A stretch of 64,000 nucleotides of DNA from Pelodera strongyloides (Eukaryota; Nematoda; Chromadorea; Rhabditida; Rhabditidae), in NCBI GenBank assembly GCA_036852015.1, contig JAANDG010000006.1, positions 496,001 through 560,000 of the forward strand, written 5' to 3'. This document shows, in pieces, positions 1 to 10,754 of the stretch (within the stretch, counting starts at the first letter, position 1; each line of letters opens with the position of its first letter). The translations under genes and the position numbers were made by a program. The notes under the pieces are model-generated. The model did not search any database. It had not been told where the DNA came from and saw nothing but the letters and a program-made list of their open reading frames with translations.

Positions 1-3000
1 TTGAGATTCCAGCATCACGGGGATCCCAGTCTTCACAGCCAAGTAGGATGAACTTGTACCTAAATTAACCACATGTATACCAGATGTGTTGACGAATTAT
101 ATAGACGCAAATAGTTAACTAAATCAAGAAAATGCATGCTGTGGCAGACTGACAAAATGCAAACAAGGCAATATGATACGCGTCATTTTTTAATATTCTG
201 GTCTCGACAATATTACTTAAACGGTCGTGGTCACTTCACTACCGTTGGTTAGTTCTTATTTTTATAAAGTGTAAAAAATTCAAAGTCAAATGTAGTGCTC
301 AAGTGCTCAAGCTCAAGTGCTCGTTTTTATATGCTCATTTTTGCCTCAGGTCCCCAACCTTATCGTATATACTAGAGTAAGTGGACAGTGCCATTTAATA
401 AAATAAGATTAGCATATCTAAACGAGCGCTTCAGCTTGTGATTTGATACTGGGACTGTTTGAATTTGAATTTTTTACACTAAAAAAAAATAAGAACATAG
501 TACTCGCCCGTAATGGAAGACAAAAAAAACTCACGCAATCTTGGTGGGGAAGCTGACTCTTAATATTCTGTGCATTTTCTTGCCCAGCTCCTCGTTCTTG
601 GCTTCATAATATGGACCATCTAAAAACTTCAAGAAAAATCACTGACTCTATGAGCCGCTAACGCTATTAGATCAAAAAGGCTCTAATACAGATTTATAGA
701 GTAAAAGGCTGACATAAAAAAATCTCACTTTTATAATAATATCGCTCCCATATGTACTTGTTTCCATCTACTCCACAGTAAGCGCCCAACTCTCTACTAG
801 CCATCTTTGTAACCATTTGCTTTGCACTGATTGTGCTTTCGACATCTTCGGAATCCACTGAAGAATGGGTTGTCGCTGATTCAGAAGCCTGCGTAGCTAA
901 AACAGACAAACACCGGTTTGGATGAAGATGAAGATACGAATAAAGCACACAAGGATCATACAATTCATGTATCTTCAATAAATCACAAATACAGATAATT
1001 ACAGACTGACAAAAGCAGAGGCCGTTTTCACAGAAATTTGTAGGTTACAGGCTGTTTAGCGTGCTTTCTCGTTCTTCTCTGACTTTGACCGGCAGCGAGA
1101 GAAGGCCGAGAGTGCACACTAAACAGGAGACGGATGTAATCTACCCCAGCGTTAAATTTTGTGAAACCGGCCACATCATATTTCCCATGGTTTTATTTTG
1201 CTTACCAGCATCATTCCCCTCGATATGCACTGCTGGAGGTTCCTGTTTGGGACTTTCTGGCACCGGTGACTTGGTTGCCGATTCAGTTATTGGTTCTTCT
1301 TCCTCCTCGTCGGCACTTTCAATAATCTCGTCTTGAATACGAATACGCATGTATCCCACGTTACCAAACTAAAGTAGTAATGACGCGTAGGAAGTTTAAA
1401 ATAGCTGAAAACGTTAGTTGTCTGGACGATAGAACTTACCAATTTCAAACGGTTGAGGATGTTCTGCGCAATAAGGGGCTCTTCCCACGGTTTCTTCAAA
1501 TTTATATATTTTCCATCTGCAATTTCAATCAGCTTCGATAAACCGCAAGCACAGTAGCCATTATCGAAAACGGACAACTGGACGGAGGCGTAGAAAACCT
1601 TCTAAATTGACTTTGTAAGAAGTGGAATTGGTGACCGTAACCACCTCGTATTCTATAGAAAGGGGCATGGTGACCCACCTCAGCCTTCACTCTCCACAGG
1701 TCTTGTTCAAGTGAATCTGGATCGGGGAAAACACGCGAGTCTCCCTCTTCTAAATCTTCTTCAGACGCCGGTAGAACATCAATCTGACAAAACGTCATCG
1801 AGTTTCAAAGAAGGTGAGACTATGCATAAACAAAGGACTCAAATATACTGTTTCTTTGTGTAACACTTATCCTACCACAAACGTCACGTAAGAGTCATTG
1901 GTGATCCTCTCATAGCTCATGTATGGAATATCCGTGAGCCGAAATTCCGCTCCTTCGTAAAAGGACCCACTATTGTTGTACATCGAGGTGGATCCGATAA
2001 TCTCCTGAAAAATGTGGGCATGAGGGAATTCATTTGAATACGTAATACTAATTTCCAGAATGAGAAACATACCTGCATCTCCCATCTTCGGTTTTCCAAT
2101 GATTGTTTTGTGACAAGAATTTTAACATTCAGCCGTCGTCCTCGGGGCACATTTGGCAATAAAATCTCGTGGATAGACAGATTGAGGGAATCACTGGAAA
2201 TAAACGTTGAAATTTCACGTAGATATTGCAAATAGCGGTAACAAACATAATTCAAAGAAATATAAGTAAGGGGCGTCTAACCATCTTTCTTTCTTGTACG
2301 TTTGGTGCGGCTTCTGAAATGAACCAAAATTAACCAACTAGAATGTAGCACGAGAAGCTGAGTGTTGGGAACTGGACAATAAATAATCGAAGTTGCTGGT
2401 ACTGTCTAGCCAGCTGAATGGCGATACTGTAGAATTTGTGAATAAACCAACAAAAGTCCCCCATTATGTCTAAATACTCACGAGACGTTGAGATCTTTCG
2501 TAGCGGCTGAATTTTTTGTTGTTCTTGTAAACAACAGCCAGTCTTGTATTTGTTTTAAATCGATCCTCGTCCTTCCAAAACCGATCCAATTCCATAACGG
2601 TGGCGAGACCAAACGTGTACACATCTTTAATGACATAGGTTCCATCGGATTTCAGAGCAAGGGCAATTCTGTAATGCTCTGTCACCTAAAAATGGAAAGC
2701 TTGGTTTTGTGTGTTCCTCTGAAAGGCAAAAACATTTCCTTTGATAGTTGTTCAGCTCTATAATATAATCTTTGAATGAAAAAGAATGTGTCGCTTGACA
2801 TATCTATAGTCGAACTCACGTCGTTTTGCACTTCCTTGAAGTTCTTCAGAGTTCTTATAAGGGAATTGAGGCGGAATTGCTTCGTTATGAACTCAGGAGT
2901 ATGTATATCCTGCAATAGATTTAATGTGCGTCTCACTACAATTGTCACTCCTCACTTGTTGCTGAACTTATGACTTATGATTTGACTTATAACTGAATTC

Positions 3001-6000
3001 AGAATTTTTACTTTATTAGCCGTGTCGTATGCCCCGCTAAACGTATCTTAAACGTGTAGTGTGGACGGTACGTAGTTACATAATATATTTACGAAACTTC
3101 TGCATTAGCTGTCAACTGATTGTAAGGGTCAATTGTTTTTTATTATAACAGACATACAAGGCAATGAAGACCCATTTTGTTGGTCTTCTTTCGTGGTGAA
3201 AACAATAGACGAGGTTGTTCTTCTTCTACATGGAAATCATATCGACTCGGGTCTGTGTACTCCTGATTTCTAAATAATAAACGTAAAAGGCAAGCACTAC
3301 GGCTCTATGCATAGAATATTTCATTGTGAATATTTAAAAAGAAGCATTTATATAGTTTGTAACAAAAAAAAGTTGTTGTTGGGGAATGCAGTACATTGAA
3401 AACTTGGAAAAGAAGAATATGAAGCAACATCTCAAAACATCAACCTGAATAGTGCATGTGTTCGTAAGAGGAACGGTCGGTTATTTTTCCTCCTGCCACT
3501 CGTTGGAGTGTTCATCACTTTATAGAGGGTGGAAGCAGCTTGGAGTGCTTCCATATCTGACACATGGCTTTCTGGAGTGCCCGTGCCAGGATTCTGAACA
3601 TAAAATATATGGAAACTTATAACAATTTTTTTGTCAACTTATGCATAAAAACTAGCTGTAGATATAACTGATAAGGAGAGAAAATACATGAATATGGACA
3701 ATTGTAATTCTATACCTGATAACGAGCATCCCCTCTCACAGCACATCGCACAGTCCCGATTTCAGTATCTACACTTTCTCCGTCATCAATTTCTTCCTTT
3801 ATAATCTTCACACTGAAAAGGATTGTGAAAATGATCATCTCACCGAGCAAACTAACTCTCATAACAGCATTACATGAAGTATGTATTATAAACATGGTTT
3901 CAAATCACAGCTTTTAGACAAATTCCATTGCCACAAACCTTTCAAAAAGTTCCCTCTGCTTCTCTGCAGAATCCGGATTGGAGGCGATTCTCAACGATCT
4001 TCGGGGCGCGGACGGTGTCACCGAGGAACAAGCACTCGCAGTTGAAGGCAGTCCTGGAGAAACCTCCGGAGAACGGTTTCTCTGTCTCCTGGGCTCGAGG
4101 TTCAATATTGGCATGGAAGGTTCCCGCTTCGACGAAACAGAGGATCTGGCACTCTGCTCTCCTGGTGATTTGGCGTTTTCTACATTTCCAAATATATAGA
4201 AGGGCGAAGCATAAACCAAAGTTTCCATAATAGTTCGTTGAATATCTTCACTTTATATTCGCCCCACCTGCATTTTGTGTGGTGGGTTGCTGTTTATATC
4301 AGTTTACATTATATACTGGATGGTAAGCCGAACTCAATTATCAATATTGCAGGCGCTATATGTATGTATAGAAACAAATATAGTTCCTTATTTTACCTGA
4401 GGCGCCATCATAGCGTCTTTTTAGCCGTGTTTGACGTGCACTTCCAGATCTGTTCTTGACTTGAGTAGACTCTTCTTCTGATGAGTAACTCCTGTCCTCT
4501 CGTTGAATGGGTCGCTTTCGAGTGCGAGCTCTTCGCAGTTTCAAATCTTCTTTCTAAACGAGCGGATAGACTATCAGACACCGTACAGAAGGGACAATGC
4601 GCGCATGCGAACGTAGTAGTCGAGAACCAGGAATGAAACGTTATAATTTTATGAAAGAGAAAGTCACCTCGCTTTCGTTAGAAGATGCGGTGTCAACAAC
4701 AACAAATGGCACAGTTCTTTTGCTTAACCGAGATGAAGTTCGTTTCTAAAAGAAAAGCGAAATACACTTAAAGAAAATGGTTTCCCGCATCTAGAGGTCA
4801 ATGAATGACTACAAAAGAACGGCATATTGAAACGATATTGCTGCGAATTGAAATGCTACCCGTGAATAATAATTCCCTGTTGAGAAAAAATACTGTTATC
4901 AATGTCATTTATCCTTGTAATATTATAGTAATATTATAACTGCACCTTAAACAATGATTAACAAATCTGGCCATACATCTGTCACTTAACAATAAATAAC
5001 TAACCACTAATACTTCAGGAGATGATGAATCCCTCTCGGAACGGTGGCTGGAACCATTCCTTCTACCATTTCGTGTGCGTAAGGATCTTGGTGCCAGCTA
5101 AACCATTCGGTATTCAAGTATGGTAAAGTACGACGCTCTTCAAATGGTAAGGAAGGAAGAACACTTGATATCAAATCCACAATGGAAAACACTGATCTGT
5201 GCTTCATCATGTTAGTTGCAAAACAATATCGACATTAATATTTAGGAGAATTATCCACAAAACCTCCAGTTCCCAATTGAATGGTACACTTTCATCTTGT
5301 TACTTTTGTCTGATTTACTTATGGACACATTAATTGCCTCCGGGTGCGGAAATTTCGGAATTTTTCGGAAATGCGGAAATTTCGCGAAATTTCGCGACGC
5401 ATTCTGCTCGGGTTCACCTGTTAGCGTGATGCGAAATATCCCCTCACACGAGAGACGCAGAGACTTCAAAATATTTCCCATCTGGACCCACTTATGTGTC
5501 AACAATCCCTCGCCTGTCAACTCGAACAGAATATTTCGCGAAATTTCCGCATTTGCAATGCGCCCTGTTAGCTTTTAAGATGTATAATTAAGCTGCTCGT
5601 GCTCGATAAATTCGCAGGAAAAAAATAGGCAGGTAAAATATCTCAAAATAACTGCGCACCTTTTCGGCAGGAGAAGAATCCATATCAGAAGAGGAGAAGA
5701 AAGCGGTTGTAGGAACAGCATTTTGCACACACGAACGACGGGGATGCTGAATTCAAACAATAAATGAATTAAAATGAGCAATATTCAATATCATTAAAAA
5801 GTAGTAAATATAAGTACATGTAAAGTAAACAATAAATAAGGATAAACTGACTCGTCGAGTCGGTGAAGAAATAGGAGAATGTATTGCTGATCCGTTTCTT
5901 CTTCTGGACATCGAGAAACGACGCTGAAGAAGTAAGGTAATATTAAAAACTTTTTGTAACGGAAAAAATCACACAATAAAACAAAGAAGAAAACCGTACT

Positions 6001-6171
6001 TGTCCGAAGGTTAAATCTTGTGCGAAAGTAATCTCATGGACAGACTAAACAACTATTCGCATCAACTTATGTGTTTGTAAAGTGGCCTCATATTGAATTA
6101 TATGTAAAACTAACTCGTTCCGAATTATCATTTGAACTTGTAGACGAGGCATCCGGACGGCCATGCACCAT
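1..6171 (-). CDS. SUZ12/MES-3-like nuclear protein, N-terminal 804 codons (C-terminus off the left edge)
   Basis: Exons, 5' to 3' on the minus strand: 6171-6115, 6044-6000, 5923-5852, 5746-5660, 4745-4668, 4553-4397, 4179-3939, 3812-3716, 3593-3445, 3269-3158, 2909-2820, 2685-2482, 2313-2282, 2193-2073, 2004-1876, 1783-1679, 1601-1440, 1368-1206, 896-729, 619-535, 59-1. All junctions are GT/AG and frame-consistent. Residues 1 to about 300 are Ser/Arg-rich low complexity with a possible SUMO site (IKEE). Residues about 366-700 form a folded region. Its order recalls the SUZ12 C2-like region: a LNVKILVTK strand, then SYVTFVIDV, an acidic loop, KVFYASVQLSVFD, and GYMRIRIQDE before an acidic Pro/Ser linker. 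SUZ12 is the scaffold of Polycomb repressive complex 2, and C. elegans MES-3 has been proposed as its divergent orthologue. The identity is inferred from remembered motifs and is tentative; the gene structure is firm. The expected zinc finger is not evident, and a VEFS box would lie beyond base 1. Confidence 0.62.
4746..5659. other. Large intron of the SUZ12-like gene with a coding-like island and a foldback
   Basis: This intron joins two phase-0 exons. It holds an unexplained minus-strand open stretch (5191-5014) and a 20-bp inverted repeat (5371-5390 and 5533-5552). The rest is AT-rich without recognisable features. Confidence 0.6.
5371..5552. repeat. Foldback element with perfect 20-bp inverted repeats
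   Basis: The 20-mer at 5371-5390, ATGCGGAAATTTCGCGAAAT, is repeated exactly inverted at 5533-5552, about 142 bp apart. Related GGAAATTTC words occur just outside the left arm (5345-5370). It looks like a small non-autonomous foldback or MITE remnant inside an intron. No target-site duplication was identified. Confidence 0.55.
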
Positions 6172-6190
6172 TGGCCGGGTATTAAGAAAT

Positions 6191-6194
6191 GCTG
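6191..6194 (-). promoter_or_regulatory. Probable trans-splice (or 5' splice) acceptor of the SUZ12-like gene
   Basis: On the minus strand the sequence CTTTGCAG ends at 6192, and the ATG at 6171 follows after only 20 nt. A strong acceptor so close to the start codon, with no coding exon found upstream, is what a spliced-leader site looks like in rhabditid worms. An ordinary upstream non-coding exon is equally possible. Confidence 0.4.
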
Positions 6195-8614
6195 CAAAGC
6201 CATTTTACAACCATTTTATACTTCAGTCACTTGCGCGAAAAAAGAGACACTGGTGTTTAAATTCAAAGCAGTTGTAAAGCCTAACACATGACAAGATATC
6301 AGCTTTGTGACGAGCATTTTCTATTAAATACTGGGTAATGAGGAACAAAATCTATTATGATCGTTTATGAAGTTGACAAGACTTTTAGTAGAATAACAAA
6401 AGCGAATTCAAATCTACAGGTAGTAATTACCTTTCAAATTTCCACTAATTTCCCGTTTCACCTTCTTTTAGGATAAAGGCCTATAATCTAAATACAACAT
6501 TTAATGCCTTATTTTCATCGACGGGAATTTTCATACATCAGTTTATATGTATATTTCATAGTAATGCAATGATGACTCAAAGTTTGGAGAAGAAAAGACA
6601 GGAACAGTAACAAAAAGTTAGAGAAACAGCTTTTCTAAATGAGAGAAGGTAAATAGGAAAATTAGATAAATAACAAAACATGATTAACTAAAGTGTCTGT
6701 CCCGTTTGTCGACACTCAGGTGTAGTTAGTTAACAACTAGTTATTCCCTTGATCTATACCGCTTTGTTTTAAAGCCACGTTTAACTTACAGCAGGTTTAA
6801 AACATATTATCACTAGCAAAACTTTCAAGATGGAACAGTGACTATGTAAGATAAAAACACAAAGGATAAAAATGTGGCATCTTAATCTTTAAAATCATGT
6901 AATAGTTATGATAATCAAAATATACGGTAAGATATTTTTACATTGCTTTTATAATGTTTTTGGCCGTAATATGAAATTAACTATATTCTTGGAAGTCTCC
7001 TTCGTTACTACGGAACCAATATTTTCGAATTAATACAGTAAAAAGGACAGTTTTTTCTCGTTTTCAAATCGCATACATCTGCCTGCATCTTTAATGAGTG
7101 GTTATAACGTAGTTTATAGCCTGTGATTTTTCTACCGTACACCTTCCGTGTCGGGACCCACGAGAGCTTTATTTTGGCACGATTTGGGAAATTCACATCT
7201 TAAACCGGCATTAATGGTTAGGAATCCTCAGGAAAGACCCTGAAATTGAATGAACCCGATCGTTTATGTGCAAAAAATCGAAACAATAATTATTCCATGC
7301 ACGAGTAACACCAGAACATTTGCTGACAAGGTTTTGTGATGCAATTGAAGGTGTGTTGTTTAGAAGGTAATCAAGGTAATAGTATGACATGCATCAGTTA
7401 TGGAAAGTCTTGAGTAAGCTTCATTCACCCCATCGAGCCAAGCTCCTATACTCCTCACGTTCGTCTTTCCAGAAAGATCGGTGGATATAATCATGTCGCT
7501 CAGATATCTCTTCGTTTTGTCGCGAAGAGCAAACATTTACAAGTACGCAGATTTTTTTTCAAGGATGGCGACTTTTTAATGGGGAATATCATCACATGAA
7601 TATTTACTAGAATGTGATACTTCATCGTTGGTTAATTATCTTTTTTCGAAGCAACTTGTAGATTTACATCTTAAGGCTAGCACCTTCAATCTCACGCATG
7701 AATCGTCGTTGGGCATGCTGTCATAGTCAGTTGTTATGCACGTAGAGTTAGTTATAAGGCTGGTCTTCTGTATGTGACAGAAGAATAATTGGTTTCTAGA
7801 AGGCGCCATGATGTTTCGGAGTACATAAAAATTACAATGGCACAATCTCTACAAATACTACGTATTGTGAATATGACTGTCACAAACACTACGAAATGAG
7901 ACACCGAAGCAATTGCCACATCGCATCACCAAACATCGAGCATTAAGCTCGAGCATTCGAGAAAGACACTGTGGAGAATACAGCTGCGTATAAATATTAA
8001 GATATGATGATGTAATCGAAATGCGCCCACAGCCTTGCTGCCATTTTCCCCTTCAGCAAGTGTACCAGCTTCCATATACAGAAAGACTTTCATACTCTCG
8101 ATGAACTAAACAGGGAGAGAAAGCTAACCTTAGATGATGAGGAATGCGCTGCTTCGTTTGATCACGAAAAGTAATGTCAATTGCTGATAACAAAAACTAC
8201 AAGAACATAACATGATGCTTGTCAATCATCTCATTTCAGTGTATCGGTCTAGTTTCTCAAAACTTACTTTCTCAAACTACTGACGATGGAACTCCATGGA
8301 TCTCTAAATGTAATACTTATATCTGCTTATTGAAAAGTCCCTTTTACTCCGTTGGCATTGGAGCGGTTGCCTACCACTTTATTGTAACCCCTTTTGCAAA
8401 GGTAAGGACACTCAGAAATTGTGCCGCCTTGAAGGGATCTTATAGGGAAATGATTCTGGAATTTCTTTGGTTTCTGGATCTCCATTGTCTAGTATAGTTG
8501 ACTCAGTAGTCTACAGAGTCCCCTGGGCGGGGCCTTCCGGGATTCGTCCCCCGGGGGTGCGGTCGTCTAGGTCGAGATCCAGATCCATCTACTCATTCTC
8601 CTCACTCTGAAAGG
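6195..8614. other. Divergent intergenic region between the SUZ12-like gene and flp-32
   Basis: About 2.4 kb separates the two divergent start codons, so both promoters probably lie here. It is AT-rich apart from a GC-rich stretch at 8517-8580 just before the flp-32 start. Two coding-like minus-strand fragments (7196-7008 and 7536-7360) are discussed in the findings. No TATA box could be assigned with confidence. Confidence 0.5.
8517..8614 (+). promoter_or_regulatory. GC-rich leader upstream of the flp-32 start
   Basis: A compact GC-rich block in AT-rich surroundings lies directly upstream of the ATG at 8615. It contains GGGCGGGGCC and the perfect palindrome CCCCCGGGGG at 8548-8557. Its position fits a 5' untranslated region or proximal promoter; the function is inferred from position only. 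Confidence 0.35.
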
Positions 8615-10635
8615 ATGGCTCTGCTTCGGACGGCTGCTCTCTTCATCTTCTCCCTCCTTCTCATTGGACACTCTCTTGCCAGGTACGGTATCTATTATTG
8701 TAAATATCCGGGAAAAAGTCGGTTGAGACTCCCCTCAAATTTGTTTCCAAGAATCTCAGAACACGCACCTTTTTCATCATTTTCGTCCAGATACTCGTAC
8801 GCTCGTAGTCCGTACAAACATATCAAATGCTTTCTATAGACATGGTATTCTATAGAGCTTCGGTGCAAACAAGTGTTGAGAAGTTCAAATGTAAAGACAT
8901 GCAACCGCGCGTGAAATATAGACAAATCACATAACCACCGAATAATAAATGAATAAGTTTAAATGAAGGTTACCTGGTCCGACAGGAGGATCAATAAGGT
9001 TCACAATATAAATGGCACAACTAATGTACATTTTTTTTGTCCCGCATCCGCGCAAGTTGGAAAGAGACATAGGTTCACCGCTTACACCGTATCTCAGTTC
9101 TGAAGACTCTATCTCTGTCATAGCGGAATTTGTCCGATTCACAGGGATATGCTCATCTCGAAGCTACCAAACGGGCTTATAAATGCTCTAATCACTATTC
9201 GTCGATTACCGTAATATTGTTTCTCCTGGAATATAAGCTAAAGGTGTCAAGATGCACGTTAATCAAGTTCCCTTAGGCTTCTCCTGTATTCTTCATGAGG
9301 AGGCCACACATATATTCAGACTATATGTTGAGCCTTAATGGATGCAGCTTTTGGTTTGTCTTCCATAATCTAATGTCCCACATTACTATGCGCCTTTCGA
9401 CACGAAAAACCAATGTAGAACACTTTTTGCTGGTGTCCCATTGTGGTTTCGGTATTGCTTTCTTGAGAACACCTCCCATTCAGTGGTTTATTGTGATAGA
9501 ATGGCATCCACTTGAACGAAACAGAAAAACAGGCGAATTGAAACAGGAACAAGCCATTTCCGGCAGCGATAGTGTTTATTGCAACCTATTGTCGTCCGAA
9601 CAAATCTGCACATACAAAATTAAAAATGGACGAATGAAAATCCATAAGCAAAACAAGTACTCATAAAGCCAATGTGCACTAGGTGTTCATATGAGATATT
9701 AAAACCCCATTTTACTTAAATTGTTGAGCCCTTATAAATTTATGGTCCTGCAAAGTGGTTATAAAGTTTTATGAATCCAAATAAAAGTTCGGCCCTGTCT
9801 GCAGTAGGAGCTCTCCGGGAATGAGGAGAGTTAAGAGTGGGGGTAGTTGGAATCGCTCGCTGTATTCAAAGCTTCTCTCAATATATTAACTTCTCACCCT
9901 GGCTCAAGTATGTAGTCGTGTGTTGACTGGCAAACGCTGTGACTCAGAATCTACTATTACCATAGTGTAATTATCACAGCCTAACACGGAACACACTCAA
10001 TAGTAAATCGAAAACAAAAACAGCAAAATTCTTGTTTTCGAACGAAAAAATAATTATGACCGCGTGGTGTTTTGCACTGATTTAATGGAAGTTCATCCGC
10101 GATTATTTTAAATAATAGGAGAGGATCTATGTGCACTCGACAAAATAATTTGATTCTCAAGTAATGAAAGGCAACATAAGGATTGCATATTATTTTCCTA
10201 GCAACCTTTGCTGCCAAAAGTAATTTCAAAGAGAAAGGCTGGTTTGGCCGGGGAAGGGATTGGCGCAGTATACTTTTTACACTACATTTTTTCAGTGTGA
10301 TACCTGAGAAGCGAGCCATGAGGAACTCGCTGGTTCGTTTCGGCAAGCGAGCAGATGTAACAGTCGGTAATGTTTCCTTTCTGTTTCTAGAACATCTTAC
10401 ACTTTGCACCATCTTTAAAGGATTCATAATTGTTGGGGAACTTCTCAAATAATTCATCTCATTGACTCAACTATGCCGTAAGTGCAACTCCGTATTGAAG
10501 ATTGAAGATGTGTGCATCATTCACTCAACTAAATAATTGATTTCAGATCCGATAGACGTGGTGGCTGGGTATCTGCCAATTCAAGACGACTACCGTCTAC
10601 CTGAAGTAAAACGAGAATACTTCCGATTTCTTTAG
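8615..10635 (+). CDS. flp-32: FMRFamide-like neuropeptide precursor, single AMRNSLVRFG peptide (flp-32 orthologue)
   Basis: Exons 8615-8682, 10296-10366 and 10547-10635 give a 75-residue precursor; junction phases match at both introns. Residues 1-22 form a signal peptide (MALLRTAALF then a leucine-rich core, ending HSLA). Exon 2 encodes EKR-AMRNSLVRFG-KR: a decapeptide between dibasic sites with the glycine needed for amidation, predicting AMRNSLVRF-NH2. That single peptide is the product known for nematode flp-32, whereas flp-11 precursors carry several related peptides. The tail is acidic and proline-containing and ends VKR-EYFRFL-stop, so a second RF-type sequence sits at the very C-terminus without an amidation glycine. 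Intron 1 is 1.6 kb. The product is expected to be secreted by neurons and to act on a neuropeptide GPCR. Confidence 0.88.
8683..10295 (+). other. flp-32 intron 1 (1.6 kb)
   Basis: This AT-rich intron runs from the signal-peptide exon to the peptide exon, with a GTACGG donor and a TTTTTTCAG acceptor. I see no further exon, repeat or RNA gene in it. Confidence 0.6.
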
Positions 10636-10748
10636 GCAACACTGCGTATAAAACAAGAAGAAATTAGCACCAATATACTTACTGCGAAGAGTCATCCACA
10701 ACGTGAACACACCAAATATTCTATGTGAACATTATTTATTGAATATCG

Positions 10749-10754
10749 AATAAA
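10749..10754 (+). terminator. Polyadenylation signal of flp-32
   Basis: AATAAA lies about 114 nt after the flp-32 stop codon, in a suitable position and AT-rich context for 3' end formation. Confidence 0.55.

Noticed and set aside
10183..10457. Long ORFs on both strands across the flp-32 peptide exon
   Set aside because: They are frame shadows extending into intron; only 10296-10366 has correct splice sites and the neuropeptide.
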